Assembly (NCBI GenBank): GCA_036417435.1
Contig: CM070899.1
Span: 170,529,494 to 170,593,493 of the forward strand
Reading direction: 5' to 3'
Length of the DNA: 64,000 nt
Source: Inia geoffrensis
Taxonomy: Eukaryota > Chordata > Mammalia > Artiodactyla > Iniidae
Part shown: in pieces, positions 33,397-44,129 of the stretch
Layout of the letters: every line of letters starts with the position of its first letter
How positions within the stretch are numbered: position 1 is the first letter of the stretch
Program-made: the position numbers and the translations under genes
The notes under the pieces: generated by a model
Database searches by the model: none
What the model was told of the DNA's origin: nothing
Seen by the model: the letters and a program-made list of their open reading frames with translations, nothing else

Positions 33397-33715
33397 AGGA
33401 CTTCCCTGGTGGTGCAGTGGTTAAAAATCCGCCTGCCAATGCAGGGGGCATGGGTTCAATCCCTGGTCCGGGAAGATCCCACATGCCACGGAGCAACTAA
33501 GCCCATGCGCCACAACTACTGAGCCTGCGCTCTAGAGCCCATGAGCCACAATTACTGAAGCCCGTACACCTAGAGCCCATGCTCCACAACAAGAGAAGCC
33601 ACCACAACGAGAAGCCCACGCACCACAACAAAGAGTAGCCCCGACTTGCTGCAACTAGAGAGCACCTACGCACAGCGACGAAGACCCAACACGGCCAAAA
33701 ATAAATAAATAAATT
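33397..33715 (+). mobile_element. CHR SINE, long older type
   Basis: GGACTTCCCTGGTGGTGCAG, GGTTCAATCCC B box, extended body with AACAAGAGAAGCCACCACAA, end CAACACGGCC plus (AAAT)n. Confidence 0.93.
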
Positions 33716-33729
33716 TGTTTAAAAAATAA

Positions 33730-34200
33730 TAAGAAAATAAGAAAACAACAAATCAATATTACTTCCAAATATGGATATAAAAATTGCAAATAAAATTTGA
33801 GAAAATTGATTCCAGACGTATATTAAAATATGTAATAATCAGGAATGCAAGAACAGCCCAACAGTAGGAAATATATTAGAGTAATTCACTAAATTAAAAT
33901 ATTAAATGATAGGCCATATGATCATCTCAATGCATGGTGAAAAGACAGTTGGTAAAAATTCAATACCCATTCCTGATAAAAACCTCTTAGTAAGGTTGAA
34001 ATGGTCGGTGCTTTCCTTAACTCAATAAAGGGTATCTACCAGAAACCAATGGCAACCATTATTCTAATGGTAAAACACAGAACGTCTTCTTATTAAAGTC
34101 AGACACAAGTCAAAGAGTCTCATCATTATTGCTACTATTTCAGTTTGTTCCGGTGATCTTAGACAATAAAAGTTCAGAAAAAATATCTCAAATTTATAGA
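33730..34200 (+). mobile_element. L1 ORF2-derived fragment
   Basis: CAACAGTAGGAAATATATTAG, ATATGATCATCTCAATGCATG, TATCTACCAGAAACCAATGG, AATCATTATTGCTACTATTT-like blocks follow the order of the L1 reverse-transcriptase region. All frames are interrupted. It continues after 34410. Confidence 0.75.
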
Positions 34201-34204
34201 TACT

Positions 34205-34410
34205 CTGTGGTAGGATTCAGCAAACTCTTGTTATAAAAAGACAGCTAGTAAATACTTTAGGTTTTGCAAGTCATATGGCCTCTGTCACAACTACTCAAGT
34301 CTGCTGTTGTAGGGAAAAAGTTGTTGTAGATGACAGTAAACAAGCAAGTATGACTAGTATCAATAAAACTTTATTTACAAAAAAGCACTGCAGTGGATAT
34401 AGGACACAGG
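34205..34410 (+). mobile_element. hAT-Charlie non-autonomous element (MER58-like)
   Basis: GGATTCAGCAAACTCTTGTT, AGTAAATACTTTAGGTTTTG, CATATGGCCTCTGTCACAAC, CAATAAAACTTTATTTACAAAA: typical of the element with CAGCAAACTTTTTCTGTAAAGGG. The family name is from memory and tentative. It lies inside L1 ORF2 sequence. Confidence 0.65.
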
Positions 34411-34860
34411 CAATAGGGAAAAGACAACATTAGCATAAATAGGTGATATGATTGCTTACGTAGAAAATTCAAGAGAATCAGGTGCAAGCAGCCTTAATAA
34501 GATGGCTGATGCGAGGTAAATATATACAAAACAATAAGGTTTCTATATATTCAGCAATAAATATTAGAAAGTGATGTGGCAAAAGGATCAAATTTACAAT
34601 AGCAACAAAAGCTATGAAAAATATAGAAATAAATAAAAGGAATTTGTCAATCCTATATAGAGAAAACCATACAGCATAAAAGAAGACGAACAAATGGGGA
34701 GAAATACCAGGTTACCAGAAGGGAACGTTCAATATGGTAAAAATGTCATTTCTTCCTAAAAAATGCAAAATTTTTGGAATTCCAATTAAACCTCCAAATG
34801 GATTTAAAATCAAAACAAAATAAAAGCTGACAAACTGATTCTAAACTTCATCTGAGAAAA
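34411..34860 (+). mobile_element. L1 ORF2-derived fragment, continuation
   Basis: AAATTCAAGAGAATCAGGTG, TCTATATATTCAGCAATAAA, GGGAACGTTCAATATGGTAAA: L1 ORF2 downstream of the RT domain, degenerate. Confidence 0.75.
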
Positions 34861-34871
34861 AAGGTTATCCT

Positions 34872-35085
34872 TTTTTTTTTTTTTTTTTTTTTTGCGGTAC
34901 GCGGGCCTCTCACTGCTGTGGCCTCTCCCGCTGTGGAGCACAGGCTCCGGACGTGCAGGCTCAGCAGCCATGGCTCACGGGCCCAGCCGCTCCGCGGCAT
35001 GTGGGATCCTCCCGGACCGGGGCACGAACCCGTGTCCCCTGCATCGGCAGGCGGACTCCCAACCTCTGTGCCACCAGGGAAGCCC
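34872..35085 (-). mobile_element. CHR-2 SINE, young copy in L1
   Basis: Poly-T, GCGGTACGCGGGCCTCTCAC to GTGCCACCAGGGAAGCCC. Target-site duplication GGTTATCCTT / GGTTATTCTT at 34862-34871 and 35086-35095. Confidence 0.95.
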
Positions 35086-35095
35086 GGTTATTCTT

Positions 35096-35390
35096 AAATT
35101 GTAACAAAAAATGTATTTTAAAGAAAAAAATTCTTGGTACTTCAGGATTTACACAAATAAACCAGTGTAAAAGAACAAAGATTGCAGAATTCAAATTTAA
35201 TATATGAAAAAGTTGGCAGTTAATAATCAGTAGAAAATAATGTATTATTTAATAAATGGTATAGAAACAATTGGCTACCCATTTGCAAAAAATAAAGTCA
35301 GATCCCTACCCATCACCATAAACAAAATAAATTCAAGCTGGATTAAGAATCTAAGTGTAACAGTAAAACTATGAGTCATAGAAAAGTTTT
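35096..35390 (+). mobile_element. L1 ORF2-derived fragment, end
   Basis: AAATGGTATAGAAACAATTGGC, AGTCAGATCCCTACCCATCACC, ATTCAAGCTGGATTAAGAATC: L1 ORF2 pattern continues across the SINE. Confidence 0.7.
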
Positions 35391-35394
35391 TCTT

Positions 35395-36110
35395 TCCTTC
35401 TTTCCTCCTTTCCTTGCATCTTTATATTTTGTGGCAGATACTACTGACTGGCCCTTTGAACATCCTCTCCAGGTGCCTTGCAGCATGTGTTTCCATTGTA
35501 CTGAAGCCTGAAATCTGAAAATAACATTTCCATGCTCCCTTGCAGCTAGAGTTCTACCTGTAATCCAGTCAAGCAGACACAGTGATGGTGGGAGGCCTGC
35601 TAGATGGCACTGAGCAACGTGAAGTGAAAGTGACAGATGCTGAAACAGAATCTCCTGGGGTAGTTGTTCTGTCCCTATCACCTTAGGTGGAGCAGTGGGT
35701 CTTGGCTGCAGTGAGGTTTTGCCAGAACAGTCCTGAAGGTAGAGTTGGGCATTTCTCCTGGCTGTGTTATTCTTTTTTTTTTTTTGCGTTACGCGGGCCT
35801 CTCACTGTTGTGGCCTCTCCCGTTGCGGAGCACAGGCTCCGGATGCGCAGGCTCAGCGGCCATGGCTCACGGGCCCAAGCCGCTCCCGCGGCATGTGGGA
35901 TCTTCCCGGACCGGGGCCCGGACCCGTGTCCCCTGCATCGGCAGGCGGACTCTCAACCACCGCGCCACCAGGGAAGCCCGTCTCCTGGCTGTGTTATTCT
36001 TGACTGTTAACATCAAACTACCTTCCTGACCCTCCAAGTTTTGTACGCAGCCGTATCCCTTGTAATAAACTCTTTTCTGTCTAATCTAGAATGAATTCTA
36101 TTTCCTCATC
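35395..36110. other. Unassigned sequence around a SINE
   Basis: Flanks of the SINE at 35775-35980. The TAATAAACTCTTTTCTGTC at 36060-36080 looks like a polyadenylation region of an old LTR or transposon, but I cannot name a family. Confidence 0.35.
35775..35980 (-). mobile_element. CHR-2 SINE, young copy
   Basis: GCGTTACGCGGGCCTCTCAC to GCCACCAGGGAAGCCCG. A perfect 21-nt target-site duplication (starts TCTCCTGGCTGTG, ends TTATTCTT) lies at 35754-35774 and 35981-36001, the longest in the window. Confidence 0.97.
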
Positions 36111-36229
36111 ATTACAAGTAGTGAAGTATTTTCCAAGCATGACCTAAAGTCCAGGAGCTTTAAAGAAGCTCTTTCTTTACATTCATTCATTCATCAACAG
36201 ATGTCTATTAAATACCTAGATATCATGGA

Positions 36230-36650
36230 AATGTTTGTTGTCTTTGGTTTGTTAATTCAGCCTCTGGGAATTTAATTCAAGGAAATCTTATAAACTTTGA
36301 AAGAACTCTATATGCCTGGAGATGAAATGGCAGCATTATTGGAAACTAAAAACAATCTAAATATCCGACAAATATGAGAAGAGTTAATTACTGTAATGCA
36401 CTCAGTGGGTTTTTGTTGTTGTTACCATGAAAAACGGCTATGAAGACTATAACAACATATTTAAGTAAAATAAATAGGATACAAAATAATTTATATTCTA
36501 AAATTACAATAATGTAAGAAAACCAAGAACACAGGGGAAAAAATACTACAAGATAATAAATCAACATGTGAAAACACTTGTAACAGGATGCTGGTCTATT
36601 TTTCTCTATTTTGCACATTTTCTATAATGTATTAATTTTATAACTTAAAA
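36230..36650 (+). mobile_element. Old L1 3' end
   Basis: CAGCATTATTGGAAACTAAAAACAATCTAAATATCC, TACCATGAAAAACGGCTATG, TATTTTGCACATTTTCTATAATG: common old L1 3' UTR. Confidence 0.7.
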
Positions 36651-36734
36651 TAGAGTTAAGAATCACAATTGGTTTTAAGTCCATAGAAGTGGACTTAAAG
36701 GGCATATTAGCAAAACCAGAGGTTAATATGTAAT

Positions 36735-37332
36735 TTTTAAATTGATATATAATTGGCATATAACATTGTGTGAGTTTAAGGTGTACAATGTGTTGGTTTG
36801 ATACACTTATATACTGCAAATGAGTTCCACTATAACCATATTAAATAATACTTCTATCATGTCATGTAATCATCATTTCCTTTTTGTAGTGAGAATAAGA
36901 TCTAGTCTGTTAGCAACTTTGAAGTTTATAATGCAGTATTGTTGACTATATCTCTATGCTATAATTAGATCTGAAGGACTTATTTATTTATGAGTTGCAG
37001 TTTGTACCCTTAAACAACATCTCCCCAATTCCCCCACTCCCAGGTAACCACCATTCTACACTGTTCTTTATGAGTTTGGCTTTTTTAGATTCCACATATG
37101 AGTGAGACCATACAGTATTTGTCTTTAGCTGTCTGACTTATCTCACTTAGCCTAATGCTCTTAAAGTTTATCCATGTTGTCACAAACGGCAGAATTTCCT
37201 TCTTTCTCATGGCCAAGTAATATTCCATTCTCTCTCTCCCCCCTCTCTTTCTCTCTCTCTATAAATATATATAATTATATACATAATGTATATATTATGT
37301 ATCAGTTAATAATATATATTATATAAATTATG

Positions 37333-37369
<37 letters not shown>

Positions 37370-37970
37370 ATCATATTTATCCATTCATCCATTGATGGGC
37401 CCTTAGGTTGTTTCCATATCTTGACTATTGTTAATGCTGCTGCAATGAACATGGGAGTGCAGATAACTCTTTGGTATCCTATTTCCACTTCCTTTGGATA
37501 TATACCCAGAAGTAGAATTCCTGGATCATATGGTAGTTCTACCTTTAATTTTTTGAGGAACTTCCAAACCGTTTTCCACAGTGGCTGCATCAATTTACAT
37601 TCCCACCAACAGTGAACTAGGGTTCCCTTTTCTCCACATCTTTGCCAAAGATTTTTTATCTCTTGTCTTCTTGATAGCTGTTCCAATAGGTGTGAGGTGA
37701 TATCTCACTGCGGTTTTGATTTGTATTTTCCTGATGATTAGTGATGTTGAGAATCTTTTCATGTATCAGATAGCCTTCAGTATGTCTTCTTTGGAAAAAT
37801 GCCTATTCAGACCCTCTGTCAATTTTTTAACAGGATTGCTGGTTTTTTGTTATTGAGTTGCATGGGTTCTTCACATATTTTGGATATTGACCCCTTATCC
37901 AATATATGGTTTGCAAATATTTTCTCCCATTCCATAGGTTGCCTTTTTATTAAATTCCATTTTGAAGGTT
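36735..37970 (-). mobile_element. L1 3' part (ORF2 end and 3' UTR) with internal simple repeat
   Basis: Minus-strand reading gives the L1 ORF2 C-terminal signature at 37330-37690 ([39 protein letters not shown]). It then continues through the 3' UTR to 36735. Frames are broken elsewhere. The L1 is cut in the middle by a CT/TA simple-repeat block at 37220-37370. Confidence 0.9.
37220..37370 (+). repeat. CT-rich and (TA)n simple repeats
   Basis: TCTCTCTCTCCCCCCTCTC followed by ATATAATTATATACATAAT and a pure (TA) run of about 15 units ending at 37368. Confidence 0.93.
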
Positions 37971-37974
37971 GCTC

Positions 37975-38640
37975 ACAGAAAGGAGAAAAGGGACTCTTCG
38001 CCCCACCCAATTGTGACTTTCTTCTCCGAAACATTGCTGGGATCAATTCAAGGCAGATGATTTCACGTGGAAAGTGCACTGTAACAGTTCCTTGTCCTTC
38101 TTGCCTAGATTCTAAAAATTCTTAGTGAAAAGAACTTAAACTAAGTGAAAAGAATTTAGTTTAAATTCTTTAATTTAGCTTAAATTAAAACGAAAATATA
38201 TCCTTTATGTGTTATTTCTGATAGACAAATTTTATGATGACTTTTATTTAAAGGTTATTTTATTTGTTTAGTTTTTGTAACTAAGCTTAGTAACTTTCCA
38301 GGGAGTGTTTTTCTTGTCATTAATTAATTATTTTCTTTATTTCTCTGAAGGCAGCAACTAGACTTAAGAATTTAGCATTATTTGTCTTGATTCAGAACTG
38401 AGTCATCATTAAACTTTCCAGCCAAGAATATATTCTTTTATTGATACAAATGAATTCGAGGACTAAATCAACGTTTCACAGAAAATAATACTCAAGAGTT
38501 GACTTACAAAATTATGACCTTAGAAATTGTAACAAATTTCTTCTCTATATTTGATTGATTAATGGGAAAAAAAGATACAGAGGCTTTGAGTAAAAAGTAG
38601 GGTTAGCTTATAAGACATTTACTGAAAACTAGTCATATGC
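37975..38640. other. Intron 1, no confident feature
   Basis: AT-rich. Contains a local duplication TAGTGAAAAGAACTTAAACT / AAGTGAAAAGAATTTAGTTT at 38123-38162. Confidence 0.4.
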
Positions 38641-38649
38641 CAGAATATC

Positions 38650-39020
38650 TAAATTCCCCAAAGGAGAAATTGTACAGGCTATATTTTCTGACTGAAATGT
38701 AATAAAAATAGAAGTTAATAACATAAGATTTAAATACACTTAAAAACCCTGAAGAAAAAAGTATTTTCCTAACAACTTAGGGATCAGAGAAGAAAATCTG
38801 AAAAGGACAATCTCAAACTATCTAGAAAACAACCATAGTAAAATCTACACACACATACACAATTTAACTAGAGTCAAATTCAAAGGAAGTTTTGGAGAAA
38901 AAAAAAATAATGAAAGACTTCCACAATGACAATAATTAAGCAGAACAGTAATGGTGCAGGAATAAAATAGATATTACTGTCATATAACAACACAGAAATA
39001 TATTTAAGAACATCAGAGAA
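38650..39020 (+). mobile_element. L1-like ORF2 fragment (tentative)
   Basis: TATTTTCTGACTGAAATGTAATAAAAATAGAAGTTAATAAC, AACAACTTAGGGATCAGAG, then AATGGTGCAGGAATAAAATAG and ATAACAACACAGAAATATAT follow L1/HAL1 ORF2 order at low identity. Confidence 0.45.
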
Positions 39021-39024
39021 TTTG

Positions 39025-39480
39025 GCGCTTCATAATCTTACCAGAATCTAAACTATCAAATGAAATATATATGAATAAATAAATGTTATAGAGTCTTTGT
39101 TTAGTACCTACTTTACCCCTAATAACTTATTTCAGATCAGTGCAACTGCCTGGTGAATCCCTGGTATAAAAGACAGATGATAAATTAAGATACAACTTAG
39201 GTTCATTTTGATATGGCCACTGAGAGAAAATGGGATACCGTGCTTGGTTAACTTCTTTGGTACGTGTTTGTGGACCTTTCCAGACAAGGTCTCAGTAAAA
39301 CTTCCAAGAATCCATCCGTTAGGTTCCTGCATTTTCCACCCCATTCACTTTCCTATTGTCCAAGGAGGCTATATCTTGATAAAGGTATTAGTCAAAATAT
39401 CCAGATTTCATAAATATGAATAAAGATGCAGCTTTACTTTCTGAAGCAAAGGTGGCAACAAATTTGCCCTTACATTTTCT
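39025..39480. other. Intron 1, no confident feature
   Basis: Unique-looking. Confidence 0.4.
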
Positions 39481-39484
39481 TATA

Positions 39485-39570
39485 TGGAATTTTATAATTT
39501 TAGCTCCAACATTTAGCTTTGTGATCCATTTTGAGTTAGTTTTTGTGTATAGCGTGTGAGTCTTTATTTT
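39485..39570 (-). mobile_element. Short L1 fragment
   Basis: TTTGTGATCCATTTTGAGTTAGTTTTTGTGTATAG is a hallmark of reverse-oriented L1 ORF2 sequence. Confidence 0.75.
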
Positions 39571-39574
39571 TTAA

Positions 39575-39950
39575 TAGATGTTATTGAGAGCAGAGGGTTT
39601 TTTTTATACCTAAAGGACCAAACAAACAAACAAAAAAGCTTTCTCTTTCTGTGATGTGATAGCTTTTACAATTCTCTGCACATTCAATCAAAACATACTC
39701 ATGGAGTCATTTTTGCAAATGTATGTAGCAATGAACCAAACACTATATGCTAAAAGAATAAAAAGAAAAAAAAAAAACAGCAGCAGTAAGCACTATACTA
39801 CTATAAACCAGGACCAACCCAAATGGATTTAGGGTAAGTTTATGATTGCTCCTTCAAAGAATTGGATTCCAGCAAAACTAATTTAAATCAAGTCCATCCA
39901 TAGAAAGATCATTGATTAACCGGGCATGAAAATTAATTCTTGACTTAAAA
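39575..39950. other. Intron 1, no confident feature
   Basis: Short A-rich tracts, otherwise unassigned. Confidence 0.4.
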
Positions 39951-39962
39951 CACACAGACACC

Positions 39963-40167
39963 GGGTTTCCCTGGTGGCGCAGTGGTTGAGAGTCCGCCTG
40001 CCGATGCAGGGCACACGGGTTCGTGCCCCGGTCTGGGGGGATCCCACATGCCGCGGAGCGGCTGGGCCCGTGAGCCATGGCCGCTGAGCTGCGCGTCCAG
40101 AGCCTGTGCTCCGCAACGGGAGAGGCCACAACAGTGAGAGGCCCACATACCACAAAAAAGGAAAAAC
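39963..40167 (+). mobile_element. CHR-2 SINE, young copy
   Basis: GGGTTTCCCTGGTGGCGCAG to CACATACCAC plus A-rich tail. Target-site duplication CACACAGACACC at 39951-39962 and 40168-40179. Two short deletions distinguish it (one base lost at CCGCTGAGCTGCGC). Confidence 0.96.
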
Positions 40168-40493
40168 CACACAGACACCAACAAAACAAACAACCCTCCC
40201 AATCTCAAGAACCCCAAACAGCTGAATCAGCAGACATGGACAGAATTCAGCTGCTAGAACTGCACGTATTTTATATGTATTTCACATAACAGTTTCCACG
40301 TAACTTGACAAAGTTAAGCTGAAAATCCCCAAACAGTTTTTAAAAATGATGACGTATTCACAGTACTCAATTCATGGCTTGCATTTATATTTCAATCAGC
40401 TAAGCAATATATTGTTTTTCTCAGCATCTTTCATTTATTTGCCTCTTGGTGAAGAACTGAACCCCTCCACCATTTGCCTTATCCTCCCAGCAG

Positions 40494-40660
40494 TTCTGAG
40501 CCTGCGCACTTACAGCCTGTGCTCTGCAACAAGAGAAGCCACCGCAATGAGAAGCCCACGCACCACAACGAAGAGTAGCCCCCGCTCACTGCAACTAGAG
40601 AAAGCCCGCGCACAGCAACGAAGACCCAACGCAGCCAAAAATAAATAAACAAAAATTTTT
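40494..40660 (+). mobile_element. CHR SINE 3' part, 5' truncated
   Basis: Begins inside the body at TGAGCCTGCGCACTTACAG and ends CAACGCAGCC plus (AAAT)n. The tRNA-like head is missing. Confidence 0.88.
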
Positions 40661-40689
40661 TAAAAACGCAATTATTCTCTCATTGCTTC

Positions 40690-41430
40690 ATAATGTAGTG
40701 TCAAATTGTGTGTGGGGGGGTCATTCAAGGTCCCTCCTGTCAATATTCACCAGGGGCAACGGCCCCCCGAGGGCTTTTTCAGGAGTGATCAGGGCCTGTC
40801 CTGCAGCCCAGAGGAAAGTTAGCAGTCTCCAGGGCCAGGTCAGCAGGCTTTCCAAAGGGTACAAACACCAAATGTGGAAAAGTCCATGTCAATCAAAGGC
40901 AGGCAGAAGGTGAAGGAGTGGGTGGCAGGGAGGCCAGTGTGTCCAGTCAAGGAGCAGAGGCTTGATGACCAAACCAGGGCCCTCACTGCCAGGTCATCCT
41001 GGCACCTCCCCAGCTTGCTGGAAGAGTTTTTCAGGGCAAACATCTCCTGGGATGAGTTTATCCATGATGCACCCCACATACCTCTCCAAATCCATCAGCA
41101 TCTTTCTCTTACAAAACCTTTGCTTACAGTGAAAGTAGGTGATTTCTCTTCCCCTGTGCACGCCGTCTGTAATACCTCTGCACCCCATTTTCTCCACTCA
41201 CATTAGTCCTACCCACCACCCAAGGCCAGCTCAAGGCTCCCTCCTGCATCCTGGTGATCCACCCTTCTCTAAATCCTGTGGCAGCAGATTAGGTTCACTA
41301 ATTGGACAGTTCACAAGGTGCCTTATGGCTTATCTGTCTCTTTATGTGCATTTTTTAAATCTTCTCGACCATGCTGAAGGGGCAAAATTTATACCTCAAC
41401 TCTCCTAGTAGCCGGCACAGTGCCACGGTT
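40690..41430. other. Intron 1, no confident feature
   Basis: More GC-rich than its surroundings, without a named repeat. Overlapping open frames at 40683-41206 on both strands show no recognisable protein or splice context. Confidence 0.4.
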
Positions 41431-41433
41431 GGC

Positions 41434-41494
41434 ATTGGGGTGGCCAAAAACGTCTTACGGGAAAAACCCAAACGAACTTTTTGGCCAACCCAAT
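41434..41494. mobile_element. Mariner-type MITE hairpin
   Basis: Terminal inverted repeats ATTGGGGTGGCCAAAAA and TTTTTGGCCAACCCAAT match with one mismatch over 17 bases; loop about CTTACGG. This fits the short palindromic mariner MITE of Cetartiodactyla. The left arm lacks an internal piece (GTTCGTTTG on the other arm). Confidence 0.85.
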
Positions 41495-41579
41495 ACTCAG
41501 AACTCAACGTAAGCCCATATTAATATGTATTAGCACCTACTTTAAAATAAGAATAGTAGGAATTATAAATATGGAAAAA

Positions 41580-41800
41580 TTACTACAGATCAGGCACCTA
41601 TAGTGCCTGATTTAATTCTCAAAGCAATCTTATGAGGTAGTGACATTATTCTAATTTTATAGATTATAAAACTCAGAGAAATAATAATTTTCTGCCTGGA
41701 GAAATAATAATTTGTGCAAGCTCATGTGAGCGGAGGACTGGACCGTGCCTAGGTCTAACTCAAAACTCATGTTCACAGTCAGGCCACCTGGCCTTCTGAA
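41580..41800 (-). mobile_element. MIR fragment
   Basis: CAGGCACCTATAGTGCCTGA, TTAATTCTCAAAGCAATCTTATGAGGTAG, TTTTATAGATTATAAAACTCAGAG, GCTCATGTGAGCGGAGGACTGG. A short local duplication of GAGAAATAATAATTT at about 41675-41715 interrupts it. Confidence 0.8.
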
Positions 41801-41959
41801 GACACAGACTGATTAAGAGGTAGAATTTGGCAGCTACTCTGCTAATGCTGCTGTTACAATATCTATACGTCCAGTTCGAATACAACTGTTTTCGTGTCTG
41901 TCTTTCACACCACACTGAGGTTAGGCAGGGAATCTCGTATTTTCATCCAAGCATGTGAC

Positions 41960-42180
41960 ACATACCACTCACTAAATACACCCAGTTGCTGGGTGATCTT
42001 GAACAAGCAATTTAACCTCTCTGTTGGTTTAGTTTCCTCATTTGTAAAATAGCAATGAAAACAGTCCCTACGTCATAGGGATGAGATGACGCCTATAAAG
42101 GGCATAGCATAGCATCTGATGCATATAAAGTGATATTAGTGATACTAATATAGCTATTATTATCACCATTATCATAATCA
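41960..42180 (+). mobile_element. MIR
   Basis: GCTGGGTGATCTTGAACAAG, TTTAACCTCTCTGTTGGTTTAG, TTTCCTCATTTGTAAAATAGC, GCATAGCATCTGATGCATAT. Confidence 0.9.
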
Positions 42181-42403
42181 TTTTTGTTACTATATCTCCC
42201 TCTAAAACCACCAGTGGAAATAAATGTCAGTCACTTATTCACACACCACATACGTGTTCTCAAGTCCCAAGTACTAACCGGTGGTTACTTCTGCCTGTTG
42301 CATTTCTGTGTACCTGGACTGCCATTTTTCCATAGGCCAGGGACATTTTTAAAAGACCAAGCTACTGGGAAGGACATCTGTAAGTAGTGTTTCTAGGACA
42401 GAG

Positions 42404-42524
42404 GTGTTTTTTTTTTGGCCGTGCCATGTGACATTTGGGATCTTAGTTCCCCAACCAGGGATCGAACCCGTGCCCCCTGCAGTGGAAGCGCAGAGTCTTA
42501 ACCACTGGACAGCCAGCGAAGTCC
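42404..42524 (-). mobile_element. CHR-1-type SINE, short
   Basis: Poly-T, GGCCGTGCCATGTGACATTT, GGATCGAACCCGTGCCCCC, AAGTCC end. Target-site duplication CTAGGACAGAG at 42393-42403 and 42525-42535. Confidence 0.95.
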
Positions 42525-42539
42525 CTAGGACAGAGCTTC

Positions 42540-43165
42540 TTACCCATTCTGAACAAGACAGGAACTGTATCAGAATCTCCCTGAGACTTTTTCAAACTGT
42601 ACCCATGACACCTCCAACTCCACAATCCAAATCTTATCATTACCTCCTGCCCTGAAAGGGAGGTATACTTCTGGAGTTGAGGGCCACCACAAAGAGAGCT
42701 GCCGTTGATGAGGGTATGTTACACCCGTGAGCTAGCAGGTGGAAGCTAAAGAGAAAAAAAAAAAGAGTTGACAACCACCATTGCCTAGGGTAACCGATCA
42801 CATTTTGCCGGATGTGGGTTTAGGGCATCCTGCTCTACCTTTTACTTCCACTCTTTTTCAGCCCCTGTTACTTTTAGGAAGAATCCAAAAAATAAGGGCG
42901 GTGGGGTGGGGGCAGCAGAGGGGAAGAGAAAGAATAAAAAGAAAAGTGAGCAATGGCAATTTGATGCTGTTTGTTTTTGTTGCTAGAGGGCTCATAAAGC
43001 ATTCTGGGTGTAGGTTTAATTATGCATTAGAATCTGGTTCCAAGGACAGACCCCACAGTAAGAGAAAATGCTTTTCCTGTCTTTTTTCCTTTAGCTTACT
43101 TCATAATGCTCTAATATCCTCCATGCAGCTGAAGGGTTAACTCGGGGTTAGGATACAGTGTTTAT
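42540..43165. other. Intron 1, no confident feature
   Basis: Contains CATGACACC...CTGGGTGTAGG-like stretches but no named repeat or exon. Confidence 0.4.
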
Positions 43166-43169
43166 ACAA

Positions 43170-43688
43170 TTACCTAGAGCTGCACTGTCCAATTCAGTAG
43201 CCACTAGCCACAGGTGGCCATTGAGCCCCTGAATTGTGGCTAGTCCGAAATGAGATGTACCGTAAGTGTAAAACATGCTGGCTTTGGAAAACTTAGTATG
43301 AAAAAAGAAAGAGTAAAAGAGTTCATCCACCATTTTAATATGACTTTAATGCAATTTAGTATAATTAATATTAATTCATTAAATAGTCATTTTGGATACA
43401 TATATTAAATAAAATAGATTACTAAAATTAACATCCCTTGTTTCTCTTTTACTGTTCCTAGTGTGGTTTCTTGAAAATGTAAAGTTATCTATGTGGGGCC
43501 TTCCCAGGTGGTCCAGTGGTTAAGACTCCATGCTTCCACTGCAGGGGGCGTGGATTTGATCCCTGGTTGGGGAACTAAGATTCTGCATGCCGTGCAGCGC
43601 GGCCAAAAAATAAGTAAAATTAAAAAAAATAATAAAGTTATCAACGTGGCTTGCATTATGTTTGTACCGGACAGGGTAGGTCTAGAGT
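43170..43688 (-). mobile_element. hAT-superfamily DNA transposon, split by a SINE
   Basis: Left end CTGCACTGTCCAATTCAGTAGCCACTAGCCAC, interior GGTGGCCATTGAGCCCCTGAATTGTGGCTAGTCC, right end TTTGTACCGGACAGG. Outer flanks CCTAGAG and TCTAGAG look like the target duplication. It is a MER-type non-autonomous element; exact name and strand not certain. Confidence 0.75.
43497..43633 (+). mobile_element. CHR-1-type SINE, short, nested in hAT
   Basis: GGCCTTCCCAGGTGGTCCAG, GATTTGATCCC B box, end CAGCGCGGCC plus A-rich tail. Target-site duplication AAAGTTATCTATGTGG / AAAGTTATCAACGTGG at 43481-43496 and 43634-43649. Confidence 0.95.
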
Positions 43689-43799
43689 AGAACAGTTCAG
43701 TTATTACAAGTGCCTAAACGTTTGACTCAAAGATGGTAGGTTGTGGTGACTGTACCATGTGAATGTAATCTGAGTATTACTCACTAAGAGTTAAATCAG

Positions 43800-44120
43800 A
43801 ATCTCCCCATTTCCTTTCCCACTGTACTGTATGCTCCAGCCCTGTTGAACAATTTCATACATGTGGTGCCTGGAGGAAACTCCACTGGGCCTCCTGGGAA
43901 TAACTTTAGCCTTGAAAGTGCCTCTTGGTCACCCCTCTACAACGTCTTCTCTAGAATCACTCCCGTCACCATCTTATGCACATCACACCCTGGAATGTGT
44001 TTATTTGCAGGCCTGTGTCTCCCACTGGACCAGAAACTTCTTGAGGTTCAGCACCATATCTTATTCTGTTTTACACCTTCTACTCTGACACGTGGTTAGC
44101 CCTCAACAGGTATGTGAAAA
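43800..44120 (+). mobile_element. L2 3' fragment
   Basis: CTGGACCAGAAACTTCTTGAGG, CACCATATCTTATTCTGTTT, GTTAGCCCTCAACAGGTATG: diverged L2 end. Confidence 0.65.
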
Positions 44121-44129
44121 CTGAAAAAA

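Noticed and set aside
3321..40289. Many 60-137 aa open frames repeating peptides such as CGAQAPDAQAQRPWLTGP or GDTGSCPGPGRSHMPRSG
   Set aside because: These are translations of CHR-2 SINEs on either strand. They recur at every young copy and are not genes.
40683..41206. Overlapping open frames of 76-110 aa
   Set aside because: Present on both strands at once, lacking splice context or similarity to any protein that I recognise.
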